Below are positions 1 through 9,210 of a stretch of 64,000 nucleotides of DNA, one piece after another (the stretch's first letter is position 1; each line of letters opens with the position of its first letter). The stretch is from Bin55 sp965116055. GTDB taxonomy: Bacteria > Pseudomonadota > Gammaproteobacteria > Pseudomonadales > Azotimanducaceae. The notes below the pieces were generated by a model, which searched no databases, was not told the origin of the DNA, and saw only the letters and a list, made by a program, of their open reading frames with translations. Location: assembly GCA_965116055.1 (NCBI GenBank), contig OZ220466.1, positions 496,001-560,000 of the forward strand, written 5' to 3'. Made by a program: the position numbers and the translations under genes.

Positions 1-349
1 CGCTTTCGAGAGGGACGCCGCATTGAAACGAAATAAATGGCGCATAGCGGAGCCTCAGAATCGTGCTGCCAACGTTGAGTGTGACGAGATTGATATTGCC
101 CTGATTCCCCTGGTTGGGTTTAACGATGCCGGTGACAGATTAGGACGAGGTGGCGGGTATTACGATCGTTACTTTGACACGAGCGATGGTTTATTAATCG
201 GCATTGCCCATGAACTGCAAAGGGTACCCAACTTGAGACCCCAAGCATGGGATCGCCAGCTAGATGTCATCGTGACGGAAAACGGTTGGCGTTTATGCAC
301 CTCTCGTAGTCGCGATCATCTAACAAACGACCTATTGACTGTTGTATGA
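1..349 (+). CDS. fau: 5-formyltetrahydrofolate cyclo-ligase, C-terminal part
   Basis: This is the 3' end of a gene that begins left of the window; the open frame runs from base 2 to the TGA at 347-349. The family converts 5-formyl-THF to 5,10-methenyl-THF with ATP in the cytoplasm. The visible part has the family signature GRGGGYYDRYF at about 141-180, preceded by IALIPLVGFNDAGDRLG, the normal C-terminal half. The stop overlaps the start of the next gene (ATGA at 346-349), so the two are probably translationally coupled. In gammaproteobacteria fau often lies just after the 6S RNA gene, which would be outside this window. Confidence 0.93.
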   Translation, partial: AFERDAALKRNKWRIAEPQNRAANVECDEIDIALIPLVGFNDAGDRLGRGGGYYDRYFDTSDGLLIGIAHELQRVPNLRPQAWDRQLDVIVTENGWRLCTSRSRDHLTNDLLTVV

Positions 350-876
350 GTATTCGCAAGATTTTGACGGTTGGGAATCCCAGGTTGCGGGAACGATCGG
401 AAGAAGTTACAAAGGCGCAGATTCGCTCGCAATTGATGCGACGATTAGTGAAAGATATGACGGATACGCTAGCGGAAGCCAAGGGAATAGGTCTAGCGGC
501 GCCGCAAATCGGCGAACAGTTGCGGGTGGTACTTTTCGATGTACCGGCAAACAACGGCTATACAGATGAAGACGAAGGATTACAGCGCACGATTTGCATC
601 AACCCTGAGATAACTCGCCTTGAAGGACCGGTGGCTGGCTATTGGGAGGGATGCCTATCGGTGCCTGGTAAGCGCGGTTTCGTCGAGCGCCCACAATGCA
701 TTCGATTGGACTTTCTAGATCTTGCCGCGAAAGAACGATCGCTGGAATTCCATGGCTTTTTGTCGACGGTCTGCCAACATGAAGTGGACCATTTGGATGG
801 CGTGCTTTATATTGATCATATCAAATCCCCAGATCTGCTCGTATCCGAGTCGTCCACCCCGGAACAGTCCGAATAA
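346..876 (+). CDS. def: peptide deformylase
   Basis: Removes the N-formyl group from nascent proteins; a cytoplasmic Fe2+ or Zn2+ hydrolase. All three family motifs are present in order: GIGLAAPQIG near residue 50, EGCLSVPG near residue 102 with the metal-binding Cys, and QHEVDHLDG near residue 142 with the HExxH site. The length of 176 residues fits the family. The start ATG overlaps the fau stop by 4 bases. The fmt gene that often follows def is absent; rpiA follows instead. Confidence 0.96.
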   Translation: MSIRKILTVGNPRLRERSEEVTKAQIRSQLMRRLVKDMTDTLAEAKGIGLAAPQIGEQLRVVLFDVPANNGYTDEDEGLQRTICINPEITRLEGPVAGYWEGCLSVPGKRGFVERPQCIRLDFLDLAAKERSLEFHGFLSTVCQHEVDHLDGVLYIDHIKSPDLLVSESSTPEQSE

Positions 877-898
877 GCCGCGTAACGGATTGCATCGT

Positions 899-1639
899 AT
901 GCTTCAAGTTCAGCTAAAGCAACAAGTTGCTAAAACAGCTATCGAACTAGCTGCGGCTTGGTTGCGACCTGGCGATATTTTGGGCATTGGCACTGGATCG
1001 ACAGTTAGCTACTTCATCAAGGAGCTTGGCGAGCGTAAGCTTCCAATACGAGGGGTGTTTTCTAGTTCGGAAGCATCAAGCGAAGCTCTACATGAACTCG
1101 GCGTTGATATATTGGATACGAATTGCGGAGAGCGTGCGTCCCTCTATATAGACAGTGCTGACGAGATTGACTCGAATGGCGCACTTATTAAAGGTGGCGG
1201 CGGGGCATTAACACGCGAGAAAGTCGTTGCGTCTTTGAGTCAGGATTTTCTGTGTTTGGTGGACGAGTCCAAAGTAGTTGAGTGTCTTGGGCGATTCCCT
1301 CTGCCAGTTGAAGCCATTCCAATGGCGAAGAGTCATGTAGCGTCGCGCATAGAACAACTTGGAGGTAAGCCTCAGGAACGATTCGACTTCCGTACGGATA
1401 ACGGCAATGTGATTTTAGACGTTGAAAACTTAACGATTGACGATCCTCAAACACTAGAGAGAACGCTTAACAACATTACTGGTGTCGTCGAAAACGGGGT
1501 TTTTTGGAAGAATCGACCTTCGTTGACCTTAGTTAGTTGTGAGAACGGGGTAGGGGTGTGTGGTACCGCCGAATGTTTTCACGAACACGACGAAAAGTTA
1601 AAGGCTGCTGCAGTATGTTGTTATCGCACGTTAGGCTAG
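899..1639 (+). CDS. rpiA: ribose-5-phosphate isomerase A
   Basis: Interconverts ribose 5-phosphate and ribulose 5-phosphate in the pentose phosphate pathway. The 246-residue protein has the RpiA motifs GIGTGSTVSYFI, DSADEID and KGGGGALTREK (the last with the catalytic region). The frame stays open back to 722, inside def, but that extension is unlike RpiA. The ATG at 899, giving a start MLQVQLKQQ, gives the usual length. It lies 22 bases after def on the same strand, so it probably belongs to the fau-def unit. Together with the transketolase at 6.9-8.9 kb it covers the non-oxidative pentose phosphate branch. Confidence 0.95.
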   Translation: MLQVQLKQQVAKTAIELAAAWLRPGDILGIGTGSTVSYFIKELGERKLPIRGVFSSSEASSEALHELGVDILDTNCGERASLYIDSADEIDSNGALIKGGGGALTREKVVASLSQDFLCLVDESKVVECLGRFPLPVEAIPMAKSHVASRIEQLGGKPQERFDFRTDNGNVILDVENLTIDDPQTLERTLNNITGVVENGVFWKNRPSLTLVSCENGVGVCGTAECFHEHDEKLKAAAVCCYRTLG

Positions 1640-2098
1640 CAACTTTTCTTTATGTTTAGGCTATATCTATTAAGTGACGGATATCTGCGGACGCGCAACT
1701 AATAGATCAAATGTTTCGAACGACACATTTCGCAGAAGGTCTCAGCATCCATGTCAGTAGAGAGGCTATTTGCGTTTGCTGTGTTATGGGGAAAAACGCT
1801 TATGACTGATCTTGATAGACTGCCTTCTCTGAATATGTGAGGATTGGAAGACATGGGTAAGTCGCATACTCTGACTTGAGGCCTGGTCAATTAAGATACA
1901 AGATGTAATTTCGCGTCGTACTTCCTGGCTGACTTGTGACCCCAAGGTCAGTTCAGCCTTCAAAGCTGAGGGCACTGTGATCGGATACGCTTTAATATGG
2001 TTACGCGTAACCGAGTAAGTGGTTGTTCGTTCTAACGGGTCAAAAACCTGTTACGATGACGCAAACTCAAACATGCGATTTGGGAGGACAACAGTATC
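1640..2098. other. intergenic region, nothing recognised
   Basis: About 460 bases between rpiA and the CmcJ-like gene. I see no tRNA, no convincing terminator and no coding frame with family resemblance; the short frames on the minus strand do not look like proteins. The only clear signal is a Shine-Dalgarno-like GGAGGA at 2083-2088 for the next gene. Confidence 0.5.
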
Positions 2099-3070
2099 TT
2101 GATCATGGATAACGCAAGTGCAACGTCAATACGCTTAAATGGTTTGTTCGAACCTGGTTTTAGTAGCCCTGAGAAGGTTGTGATCGACGTGATGGGAAGA
2201 CAACCAACGCAAGGCGTATATCCAGTCGGTCGCGAGCCGTTTGTCGACATTCTTGATGGGCGAAAGCTACAGGAATCCGAGGATGATTCAGGCGGCGATT
2301 TCCACAGCCGATTCTTTAAGAAACACGGATTTGTTTTGCTGAATCATGAATCGGAGGTGAGAAATTGGGATTCAGGATCTCTTCCGGCAACCGACGCTAT
2401 TGGTGATGGATCGGTGGACTTGAAAAGTGGTGAGAATGAAATTGAGCAGTATTACATATCCGAAATTGATGACATTATCAGACACACTTTGCTACCTGGT
2501 GAACCCGTAGAGATTCAACAAGCGAATATGTTGCTGCGTCGTGGCAAGAATACCCCCAATCCGTTCTTCGGTCTCGTTGTCCATAACGACTACGGCATGA
2601 TGGCAGACGATTTTCAGGAAAACTCAGCTGCATTCGGCACCGAAGAGTTCGCGCAGGACTGGCGTGAGCGGTTTGAAAGCAAGGATGTGCGCGGTTTCAT
2701 GGTCATTAATTTCTGGCGAACGGTGCATATGAGTCAACCCCTCCAGCATATGCCCCTTGGCGTTCTTGATGCAAGTACCGTCGAGCGCAACGACGTCATT
2801 TCAACCGGCTTGAGTGGATTCACGAAGTCTGGCCGCATTACCAATCAATCTTCATTGCGTTACAACAAAAACCAGCGATGGTACTACTATCCGCGCATGA
2901 CGACGAACGAAGTATTGGCGCTAAATCTGTTCGAATTTCATAAGGGCCAGGATGGTTCGACTGTGCATAACACATTTCACTCCGCATTCGAAGAACCTTT
3001 CCCCTCTGGTGAGGTGGAAGAACGTCAAAGCTGTGAGCATCGCGTGAACATATTTCTGTTGAGTGAATGA
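2099..3070 (+). CDS. CmcJ/NvfI-family oxygenase
   Basis: Resembles the CmcJ/NvfI family, Fe(II)/2-oxoglutarate-type hydroxylases first known from cephamycin methoxylation and fungal meroterpenoid pathways. Visible features are an HxD pair in VVHNDYG near residue 162, NFWRTVHMSQPLQHMPLGV in the middle (a typical family stretch), a distal His in HNTFHSAFEEP, and a C-terminal basic motif ERQSCEHRVNIF. GGAGGA at 2083-2088 sits 10 bases before the TTG at 2099 and 16 before the ATG at 2105, so TTG is the better-spaced start. The substrate cannot be read from sequence. The next gene, an enolase-superfamily member 51 bases on, may share a pathway. Confidence 0.72.
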   Translation: MIMDNASATSIRLNGLFEPGFSSPEKVVIDVMGRQPTQGVYPVGREPFVDILDGRKLQESEDDSGGDFHSRFFKKHGFVLLNHESEVRNWDSGSLPATDAIGDGSVDLKSGENEIEQYYISEIDDIIRHTLLPGEPVEIQQANMLLRRGKNTPNPFFGLVVHNDYGMMADDFQENSAAFGTEEFAQDWRERFESKDVRGFMVINFWRTVHMSQPLQHMPLGVLDASTVERNDVISTGLSGFTKSGRITNQSSLRYNKNQRWYYYPRMTTNEVLALNLFEFHKGQDGSTVHNTFHSAFEEPFPSGEVEERQSCEHRVNIFLLSE

Positions 3071-3121
3071 AGGTTTTCATCGCTGGCTACTCAATGACCA
3101 ACCTATCCCTGAAAGTAGAGT

Positions 3122-4282
3122 ATGAAGATCGCAGCAATTGATTCATTTGCGTTTTATGATGAAACGAAACGAAAGTATTTCGTCGTCAAAGTTGAGACGG
3201 CTGATGGGGTCGCAGGCTATGGTGAGATAGGCATTGGACACTGGGGCGGTGCTGTACGACAGGCGATTCAGCATTTAAGCGAGTTGTGCGTCGGCGAAGA
3301 TCCGCTTGCGACGGAACGCTTGTGGCAACGCATGTTTCGAAAGAGTTTCTTTCCCGCGGACAAGGTGTATTCATGCGCTATTAGCGCTATCGACATTGCG
3401 TTATGGGACATCAAAGGCAAAGCCTTCGGGCAACCGGTCTATCGTTTGCTAGGCGGCCCGGTGCGGGATAAGGTTGTCTGTTATCCGCATAACCAAGGTG
3501 GCGCTATAACCAACACGGTGGCAAGCTGCCAAGCGACGACCGCGGCAGGTTGGAAGTTTGCACGGTTTGATTTACCCGTCGATTTAGCTGGAATGGATGA
3601 TCGCGGCGCATTGCTGGAACCGCGCGAAGCGATTCCTCGTGCCGTCGAGCTTGTCAACGCGGTCAAAGAAGCGGTGGGCGATCGCATCAACTTGTGCATT
3701 GACGTGCATACGCGTTTGGATACGGCACATGCTGTCGCGCTGTGTAAAGCGCTAGAGCCGTTCAACATGTTTTTTATTGAAGACCCCCTGCGTTCCGAGA
3801 ATCCTGCGTCGTACAAAACGCTTGCACGACAAGTCAATGTGCCGATTGCGGCTGGAGAGCAGTGGTCGTCAAAATGGAATTTTCGTGAAGTGATTGAAGA
3901 GGAGTTGATTAACTACGCCCGCATTGACTTGTGTATCGCAGGTGGATTGACGGAAGCGCTCAAAATCACGCACTGGTGCGAAACACACTATATTGACATC
4001 GTGCCACACAATCCGCTCGGTCCGGTCAGTGCCGCTGCCGGTGTTGCGTTGTGTATGTCGAGTACGAACGTCGGGGTACAAGAGATGCCTCGGGCGCCCG
4101 GTAGTTATGCACAAGACTTATTTCCAAAGCAGGTCGAATTCGAAGACGGCTATGCGCGACCCCGTGAAGAACCGGGTTTGGGGATTGAGTTCAATGAAGC
4201 GCTAGCGCGTGAGCGTCAAGCCCCATTGAATAGCTGGCCACCAGAATTGCACCGTCGCGACGGATCTTTGAATAACTGGTAG
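3122..4282 (+). CDS. enolase-superfamily dehydratase (DgoD-like)
   Basis: A mandelate racemase/muconate lactonizing enzyme family protein of 386 residues, probably a sugar-acid dehydratase acting in the cytoplasm. The family layout is complete: capping domain, then WKFARFDLP (Lys/Arg), IDVHTR (first metal Asp), FIEDPL (second metal Glu), AAGEQWSSKW (third metal Glu) and PHNPLGPVSAAAG (catalytic His). The ExW and HNPLGP patterns are those of the galactonate dehydratase-like branch. It follows the CmcJ-like gene on the same strand and converges with the FAD oxidase. The exact substrate is unknown. Confidence 0.85.
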   Translation: MKIAAIDSFAFYDETKRKYFVVKVETADGVAGYGEIGIGHWGGAVRQAIQHLSELCVGEDPLATERLWQRMFRKSFFPADKVYSCAISAIDIALWDIKGKAFGQPVYRLLGGPVRDKVVCYPHNQGGAITNTVASCQATTAAGWKFARFDLPVDLAGMDDRGALLEPREAIPRAVELVNAVKEAVGDRINLCIDVHTRLDTAHAVALCKALEPFNMFFIEDPLRSENPASYKTLARQVNVPIAAGEQWSSKWNFREVIEEELINYARIDLCIAGGLTEALKITHWCETHYIDIVPHNPLGPVSAAAGVALCMSSTNVGVQEMPRAPGSYAQDLFPKQVEFEDGYARPREEPGLGIEFNEALARERQAPLNSWPPELHRRDGSLNNW

Positions 4283-4308
4283 ACGGACGGGGCGCACGCG
4301 GCACAACC

Positions 4309-5697
4309 TTAGTTTGGTAGCAGCTTGTTTGGATTAAGAATGCCGTGCGGGTCAAATACACGCTTCAGCTCTCGCATTGCTTGAATTTCTGCGGCGCTTC
4401 TTGAGTAACTCAAGAAATCGCGCTTGAGAAGACCAACGCCATGTTCAGCTGAGATACTTCCTTGACGTTTTTGAATTAACTTGAACAGTTGCGGACTAAT
4501 GGCATGGCACCGTTCGTAGAAATCTTCGATTGAGACATCGTCAGGTCGCAAAATGTTTAGGTGGAGATTGCCGTCGCCGATGTGTCCGAACCAAACGACC
4601 TCTAAATCCGGATAGTGTTTGGCGACGATGCTCTCTACGTCTGATAGAAACCCTGGGATCTCGCCGACTTTGACCGAAATATCGTTCTTGTAAGGCGTGT
4701 AGGGCGCAATAGATTCGCTGATGCCCTCGCGTAGCGCCCAGAGTGTACTGGCTTGAGTAAGCGACTGACTGGCGACGCCGTCAACCACCCATCCAGCCTC
4801 GACGACCGATTCAAATAGGCGTTGCGCGTCTTGGTCTAGACTTTCGTCGTATTCGAGCAAAGCGTAGAACGGGCTTGCTGTCTCGAAAGGGCGGGGTACA
4901 TCGCGGTGCAACAGCACTTTTTGTAGGGCCAGGTCGGAAAAGAATTCAAACGCTGACAATTCCACTTGGGCTTGAAACGTTGAAAGTACCGAAAGAACAT
5001 CGTGTAACTTCGGTATAGCGAGCACCATCACCTGCTGCTGCGGTGGTGTATTAGTCAAGCGAATCTCGGCCTCAACGACGATGCCCAAGGTACCTTCCGA
5101 ACCGATGAAGAGGTGCCTCAGGTCGTAGCCGGTAGCATTTTTCATCAATCCCTGGTTGAGACGTAAGATTTCGCCCGTGCCAGTCACGACCGTAAGACCA
5201 GCAACCCATCGTCGAGTTAAACCATAGCGAATGACGCGAATGCCGCCTGCATTGGTCGCAATATTGCCGCCGATTTGACTTGAACCCGATGAGGAAAAAT
5301 CGACAGGATAGAACAGGTTGCGGTCTGCTGCGAACGATTGAATTTGTTGCGTTACCACGCCGGCTTGACAGCGTACGATTTTGTCGGCTTCAAAAAAATC
5401 AAGAATGGCGTTCATCCGATCAAGCGATACCACGACCTCTCGGTCAGACGCGACCGCCCCACCGGAAAGACCGGTGCGCCCGCCAGAAGGCACAAGTTTG
5501 ATGTCCCATTCAGGCGCTTTTTTGACGAGCTGCGACACTTCGTCAATCGTTTCGGGGAATACGATGGCTAACGGGTCGACGCGAAAGCTGCGGGTCCAAT
5601 CCGTTCCCCAGTTCGCCAGTTCGCTCGGATCCGTCTTGATTTGATTAGCGTTTAACACGTTTAACGCATTGCTGAGGAATTGCTTCTGCGTCGGCAT
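4309..5697 (-). CDS. GlcD-like FAD-binding oxidase
   Basis: A 462-residue VAO-family flavoprotein of the D-lactate/D-2-hydroxyglutarate dehydrogenase group. It oxidises a D-2-hydroxy acid to the 2-oxo acid. The FAD-binding half has VPSGGRTGLSGGA near residue 70, SQIGGNIATNAGG and FIGSEGTLGIV. The C-terminal cap has WFGHIGDGNLHLN and SISAEHGVGLLKR, the His/Glu metal-site region. It lies 42 bases after pgk on the same strand and may be read with tkt-pgk. A second family member lies at 18538-19917. Acceptor and substrate cannot be told from sequence. Confidence 0.87.
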   Translation of the reverse strand: MPTQKQFLSNALNVLNANQIKTDPSELANWGTDWTRSFRVDPLAIVFPETIDEVSQLVKKAPEWDIKLVPSGGRTGLSGGAVASDREVVVSLDRMNAILDFFEADKIVRCQAGVVTQQIQSFAADRNLFYPVDFSSSGSSQIGGNIATNAGGIRVIRYGLTRRWVAGLTVVTGTGEILRLNQGLMKNATGYDLRHLFIGSEGTLGIVVEAEIRLTNTPPQQQVMVLAIPKLHDVLSVLSTFQAQVELSAFEFFSDLALQKVLLHRDVPRPFETASPFYALLEYDESLDQDAQRLFESVVEAGWVVDGVASQSLTQASTLWALREGISESIAPYTPYKNDISVKVGEIPGFLSDVESIVAKHYPDLEVVWFGHIGDGNLHLNILRPDDVSIEDFYERCHAISPQLFKLIQKRQGSISAEHGVGLLKRDFLSYSRSAAEIQAMRELKRVFDPHGILNPNKLLPN

Positions 5698-5739
5698 CCT
5701 AGTTCGTACCGAGCGACCCTTGTCCTGTTTGCAATCGCG

Positions 5740-6897
5740 TCATGTGGGGTGCTCCAACGCTTCAATCCCTGGTAACACCTTGCCTCCGATAAAGTCCAGG
5801 AAAGCGCCGCCACCAGTAGATATGTAGTCGATTCGATCGGTCACATTGAACCGTTCGATCGCTGCAACAGTATCGCCGCCACCAGCTAAAGTGAAGGCAT
5901 CAGTGTCAGCGATCGTTTCGGCCACGACACGGGTGCCGTCAGCGAATTGCTTACGTTCGAATATACCCATCGGCCCATTCCAGATCACGGTGCCGGCATT
6001 CTCAACGATCTTGGCAAACCGACGCGCCGTCTCAGGGCCGATGTCGACAATAAGTTCGTGAGCCGGAACCGCGTTTGGCATGCGCAGAAACGCATGGCTG
6101 TCGGGTTCGGTTGTCTTTGCGGTCATTAAATCGACGGGGAGCGGCAAATCAACGGATTCGCGAGTGGATATGGCTTGGTTGACAAGATCTTTTTCAACCA
6201 ACGATTTGCCGATGTCGTATCCTGCTGCGAGCAGAAATGTATTTGCCATGCCTCCACCTACCAACAACGTGTCGGCGCGCTCTTTTAGATGAGTTAAGGC
6301 TTCAAGTTTGCCAGACACTTTTGCACCACCTAAAACTGCAACTAGAGGTCGTTTAGGATTTTTTAAGGCACGATCAAGAGCTTCAATTTCTCGTGCGAAC
6401 AGAAGACCGATACAGGTGTGTTGCGTGTGCTTTGCAATGCCAGCGGTAGAAGCGTGCGCTCGATGTGCCGTGCCAAACGCATCGTTCACATAGATGTCGC
6501 AGAGTGCTGCCAGGCTTCGAGCTAAACTGGGCTTATTCTCGGTTTCGCCTACCTCAAAACGAATGTTTTCAAGCATTTTGAGGCTTCTTGGTTGAAGTTC
6601 GACGCCATCTTGCCAGTTTTTGATAAGTTCGACCGGCTCATGCATGATCTCTTCGAGTCGAGTTGCCACCGGTTGCAGTGAGTATGCGCTATCGCATGTG
6701 CCCGGTGTAGGCCGACCTAAATGAGACACCAGCAATACGCCGGCGCCTGCATTCATCGCGTATTCGATGGTTGGTAGCGACGCGCGAATTCGTAAATCAT
6801 TGGTAATTGACGAGCCGTCAAGAGGTACATTGAGATCGGCGCGGATAAGAACGCGTTTGTTTCGTAAATCTAGTTCGCTGAGATGCTTAAGGCTCAT
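5740..6897 (-). CDS. pgk: phosphoglycerate kinase
   Basis: Transfers phosphate between 1,3-bisphosphoglycerate and ADP in glycolysis and gluconeogenesis. The 385-residue protein has the N-terminal signature VLIRADLNVPLDG, the SHLGRP loop, VLGGAKVSGKLE, and the C-terminal nucleotide region GGGDTVAAI followed by STGGGAFLDFIGG. It starts 3 bases after the tkt stop, so the two are clearly one operon. The gapA, fba and pyk genes that often accompany this pair are missing. Confidence 0.97.
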   Translation of the reverse strand: MSLKHLSELDLRNKRVLIRADLNVPLDGSSITNDLRIRASLPTIEYAMNAGAGVLLVSHLGRPTPGTCDSAYSLQPVATRLEEIMHEPVELIKNWQDGVELQPRSLKMLENIRFEVGETENKPSLARSLAALCDIYVNDAFGTAHRAHASTAGIAKHTQHTCIGLLFAREIEALDRALKNPKRPLVAVLGGAKVSGKLEALTHLKERADTLLVGGGMANTFLLAAGYDIGKSLVEKDLVNQAISTRESVDLPLPVDLMTAKTTEPDSHAFLRMPNAVPAHELIVDIGPETARRFAKIVENAGTVIWNGPMGIFERKQFADGTRVVAETIADTDAFTLAGGGDTVAAIERFNVTDRIDYISTGGGAFLDFIGGKVLPGIEALEHPT

Positions 6898-6900
6898 GTG

Positions 6901-8889
6901 TCACGCGAGCAGTGCAGTTGCGGCTCGCACGACTTTTTCTGGACAGATGCCTAGTTCGGTCATGACTTCGGTGCCCGGTGCAGAAAGGCCGAAAGATTCA
7001 ATGCCTATCACGTAGCCATCTAGGCCAACGAAGCGTCGCCAGTAATCGGGATGGGCAGCTTCTACGGCAATACGTTTGCGTACCGTGGTTGGCAGCACGG
7101 CTTCTTGATAGTCTGTGGTTTGCTCACGAAACCGATCAACCGAAGGCATGGACACAACGCGCACGCCGATGCCGTTCGCTTGTAGTCGGTCGGCCGCAGC
7201 CTGGGCGACTTCGACCTCGGAGCCCGTCGCAATTAAGATGATTTGAAGCGAAGCTGTTTCACGTCGAAGAATATACCCGCCTCGTGCAATGTATTTGAAC
7301 GTTTCGTCGTCGCGTTTTTGCGGTTGCGTTTTTTGTCTCGTCAGCACAATGGCGCAAGGTCCGCTTGTCCGGTCGAGCGCTTCACGCCATGCTATCGCGG
7401 TTTCGGTCGAATCGCAAGGTCGCCAGACAGCGAGGTTCGGGGTAGTCCGGAGATTGGTTAGTTGCTCGACTGGCTGGTGAGTGGGTCCGTCTTCGCCTAG
7501 GCCAACGGAATCGTGCGTATAGACGAATATGTGCCGCAATCGCATCAGTGAAGCAAGCCGCACTGCATTGCGAGCATATTCCATGAATACTAGAAATGTG
7601 CCGGTATAGGGGATGAAGCCGCCATGCAGGGACACGCCGTTGGCAATCGCGGTCATGCCAAACTCGCGGACGCCATAGTTCAAATAGCGACCGTCCTCCC
7701 ATAACCAGCCTGCGCCATTCCACTGCGTGTTGTTCGAGCCGGTCAAATCTGCCGAACCGCCTAACAGTTCAGTGAGTTTGGGTCCAAGAATATCCAGACA
7801 TTGGCCGGACGCCTTGCGCGTCTCTAGCGCAATACATTTGGCTTGATGGTCCTGGGCGAAATTGGTAATGAGCTCGTGCCAACCTATGGGTAGCTCTCCC
7901 GTAAGCCGTCGGCGCAATTCTGATGCCAACTCGGGATGCGCTGCGGCATACGCGGTCATCAAAGTTTTCCAAGCTTCTTCGTGTTTCCTCCCCTTGTGCG
8001 TCGCATTCCAATCCGAATAAATCGAATCCGGTATTGAAAATGGTTCGTGCGGCCAATCCAGCTGTTCGCGTGCGAGCGCAATTTCTTCTTCGCCAAGCGG
8101 CGATCCATGTGCGCCAGCGGTTCCTTCCTTATGCGGCGCGCCGAAACCGATCGTGGTCGTACAAACAATCAAAGTGGGTTGATCGTTTGAGTTGCATGCC
8201 GTGTTGAATGCGTGTTCGATTGAACTAGGGTCGTGACCGTTGACGCGATCTATCACGCGCCAGCCGTAGGCCTTAAATCGTCCTACGACATCTTCAGTGT
8301 ACCAATGTTTGGTTTCGCCGTCGATCGAAATCCCGTTGGAGTCGTAAATGGCGATCAGCTTGCCAAGACCTAACGTTCCAGCTAGGGACGCAACCTCGTG
8401 CGAGACGCCTTCCATTAAACAACCGTCGCCAACGCAAACCCAGGTGCGGTGGTCAATGACGTCGTATCCGTCTCGGTTAAATTTTTTCGCTAGTTGTTGT
8501 TCAGCTAACGCCATCCCGACGGCATTGGCAAAACCTTGTCCAAGCGGTCCCGTCGTGGTTTCTACGCCCGGACATTCACCGTACTCAGGATGACCGGCTG
8601 TTTTAGAGTGAAGCTGTCGAAAATTTCGGATGTCCTCAATTGAAACATCGTAACCCGTCAAATGCAAAACCGCATAAAGCAACATGGATCCGTGACCGTT
8701 CGAGAGCACAAAACGATCGCGGTTTTCCCAGGTAGGGTTTGCAGGGCTATAACGTAGATAGTCGCCCCAAAGAACCTCAGCGATGTCTGCTAAGCCCATA
8801 GGTGCACCCGGGTGCCCGGAATTTGCTTGTTGTACAGCGTCCATGGCGAGGGCTCGAATCGCGTTGGCGCGCTCTCGTCTTGTGTGCAT
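6901..8889 (-). CDS. tkt: transketolase
   Basis: Thiamine diphosphate enzyme that moves two-carbon units between sugar phosphates. With the ATG at 8889 (MHTRRERANAIRAL) it has 662 residues, almost exactly the usual length. The frame stays open to 8937 but the 16 extra residues are not family-like. Motifs are SGHPGAPMG, the TDP-binding stretch CVGDGCLMEGVSHE, KHWYTEDVVGRF, and the pyrimidine domain RHIFVYTHDSVGLGEDGPTHQPVEQL. It diverges from metK across an A+T-rich region and is translated with pgk. Confidence 0.96.
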   Translation of the reverse strand: MHTRRERANAIRALAMDAVQQANSGHPGAPMGLADIAEVLWGDYLRYSPANPTWENRDRFVLSNGHGSMLLYAVLHLTGYDVSIEDIRNFRQLHSKTAGHPEYGECPGVETTTGPLGQGFANAVGMALAEQQLAKKFNRDGYDVIDHRTWVCVGDGCLMEGVSHEVASLAGTLGLGKLIAIYDSNGISIDGETKHWYTEDVVGRFKAYGWRVIDRVNGHDPSSIEHAFNTACNSNDQPTLIVCTTTIGFGAPHKEGTAGAHGSPLGEEEIALAREQLDWPHEPFSIPDSIYSDWNATHKGRKHEEAWKTLMTAYAAAHPELASELRRRLTGELPIGWHELITNFAQDHQAKCIALETRKASGQCLDILGPKLTELLGGSADLTGSNNTQWNGAGWLWEDGRYLNYGVREFGMTAIANGVSLHGGFIPYTGTFLVFMEYARNAVRLASLMRLRHIFVYTHDSVGLGEDGPTHQPVEQLTNLRTTPNLAVWRPCDSTETAIAWREALDRTSGPCAIVLTRQKTQPQKRDDETFKYIARGGYILRRETASLQIILIATGSEVEVAQAAADRLQANGIGVRVVSMPSVDRFREQTTDYQEAVLPTTVRKRIAVEAAHPDYWRRFVGLDGYVIGIESFGLSAPGTEVMTELGICPEKVVRAATALLA

Positions 8890-9210
8890 AACTTGGCGAT
8901 GAAGATTAGGCGCGCAATTTTGCATATGCCGTATCAAGATCGTATGTAATAGCTATTAAGGTACTAATTTATAGAAATTCTTTATATATTTATATCTCTA
9001 TAAGTTCTTTCTTATGATTATCTTTTAAAGCCCCCGTTTATATTTTTGTAATATATAAAAGTCGGTCGCGGACTTATTTGCATAGGATTGAAATGCACTT
9101 GAATCGATGTTTTACATTTAGTATAACGTAGCTATCCTGCATAAAATACCCCGATATTCTAACGTTCGCTTGCAGCAGACATCCTGGTCCCTGCGAGCTT
9201 GGAGTTTGAT
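8890..9210. other. A+T-rich divergent control region between tkt and metK
   Basis: About 320 bases, markedly A+T-rich at 8950-9060, separating two divergent housekeeping genes and so likely to hold promoters for both. I looked for a SAM riboswitch before metK and saw no recognisable one. One good sigma-70-like promoter for metK is listed separately. Confidence 0.5.
9099..9127 (+). promoter_or_regulatory. putative sigma-70 promoter of metK
   Basis: TTGAAT at 9099-9104 and TATAAC at 9122-9127 are separated by 17 bases, the optimal spacing. They point toward metK, whose start is about 84 bases downstream. This comes from matching the consensus by eye only. A second, weaker pair (TTTACA at 9111, TATCCT at 9133) overlaps it. 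Confidence 0.5.

Noticed and set aside
722..898. Extended N-terminus of rpiA inside def
   Set aside because: The extra residues overlap def in another frame and do not match RpiA; ATG 899 gives the normal length.
8890..9210. SAM riboswitch before metK
   Set aside because: I found no recognisable riboswitch pairing; the region is mostly A+T-rich with a simple promoter.
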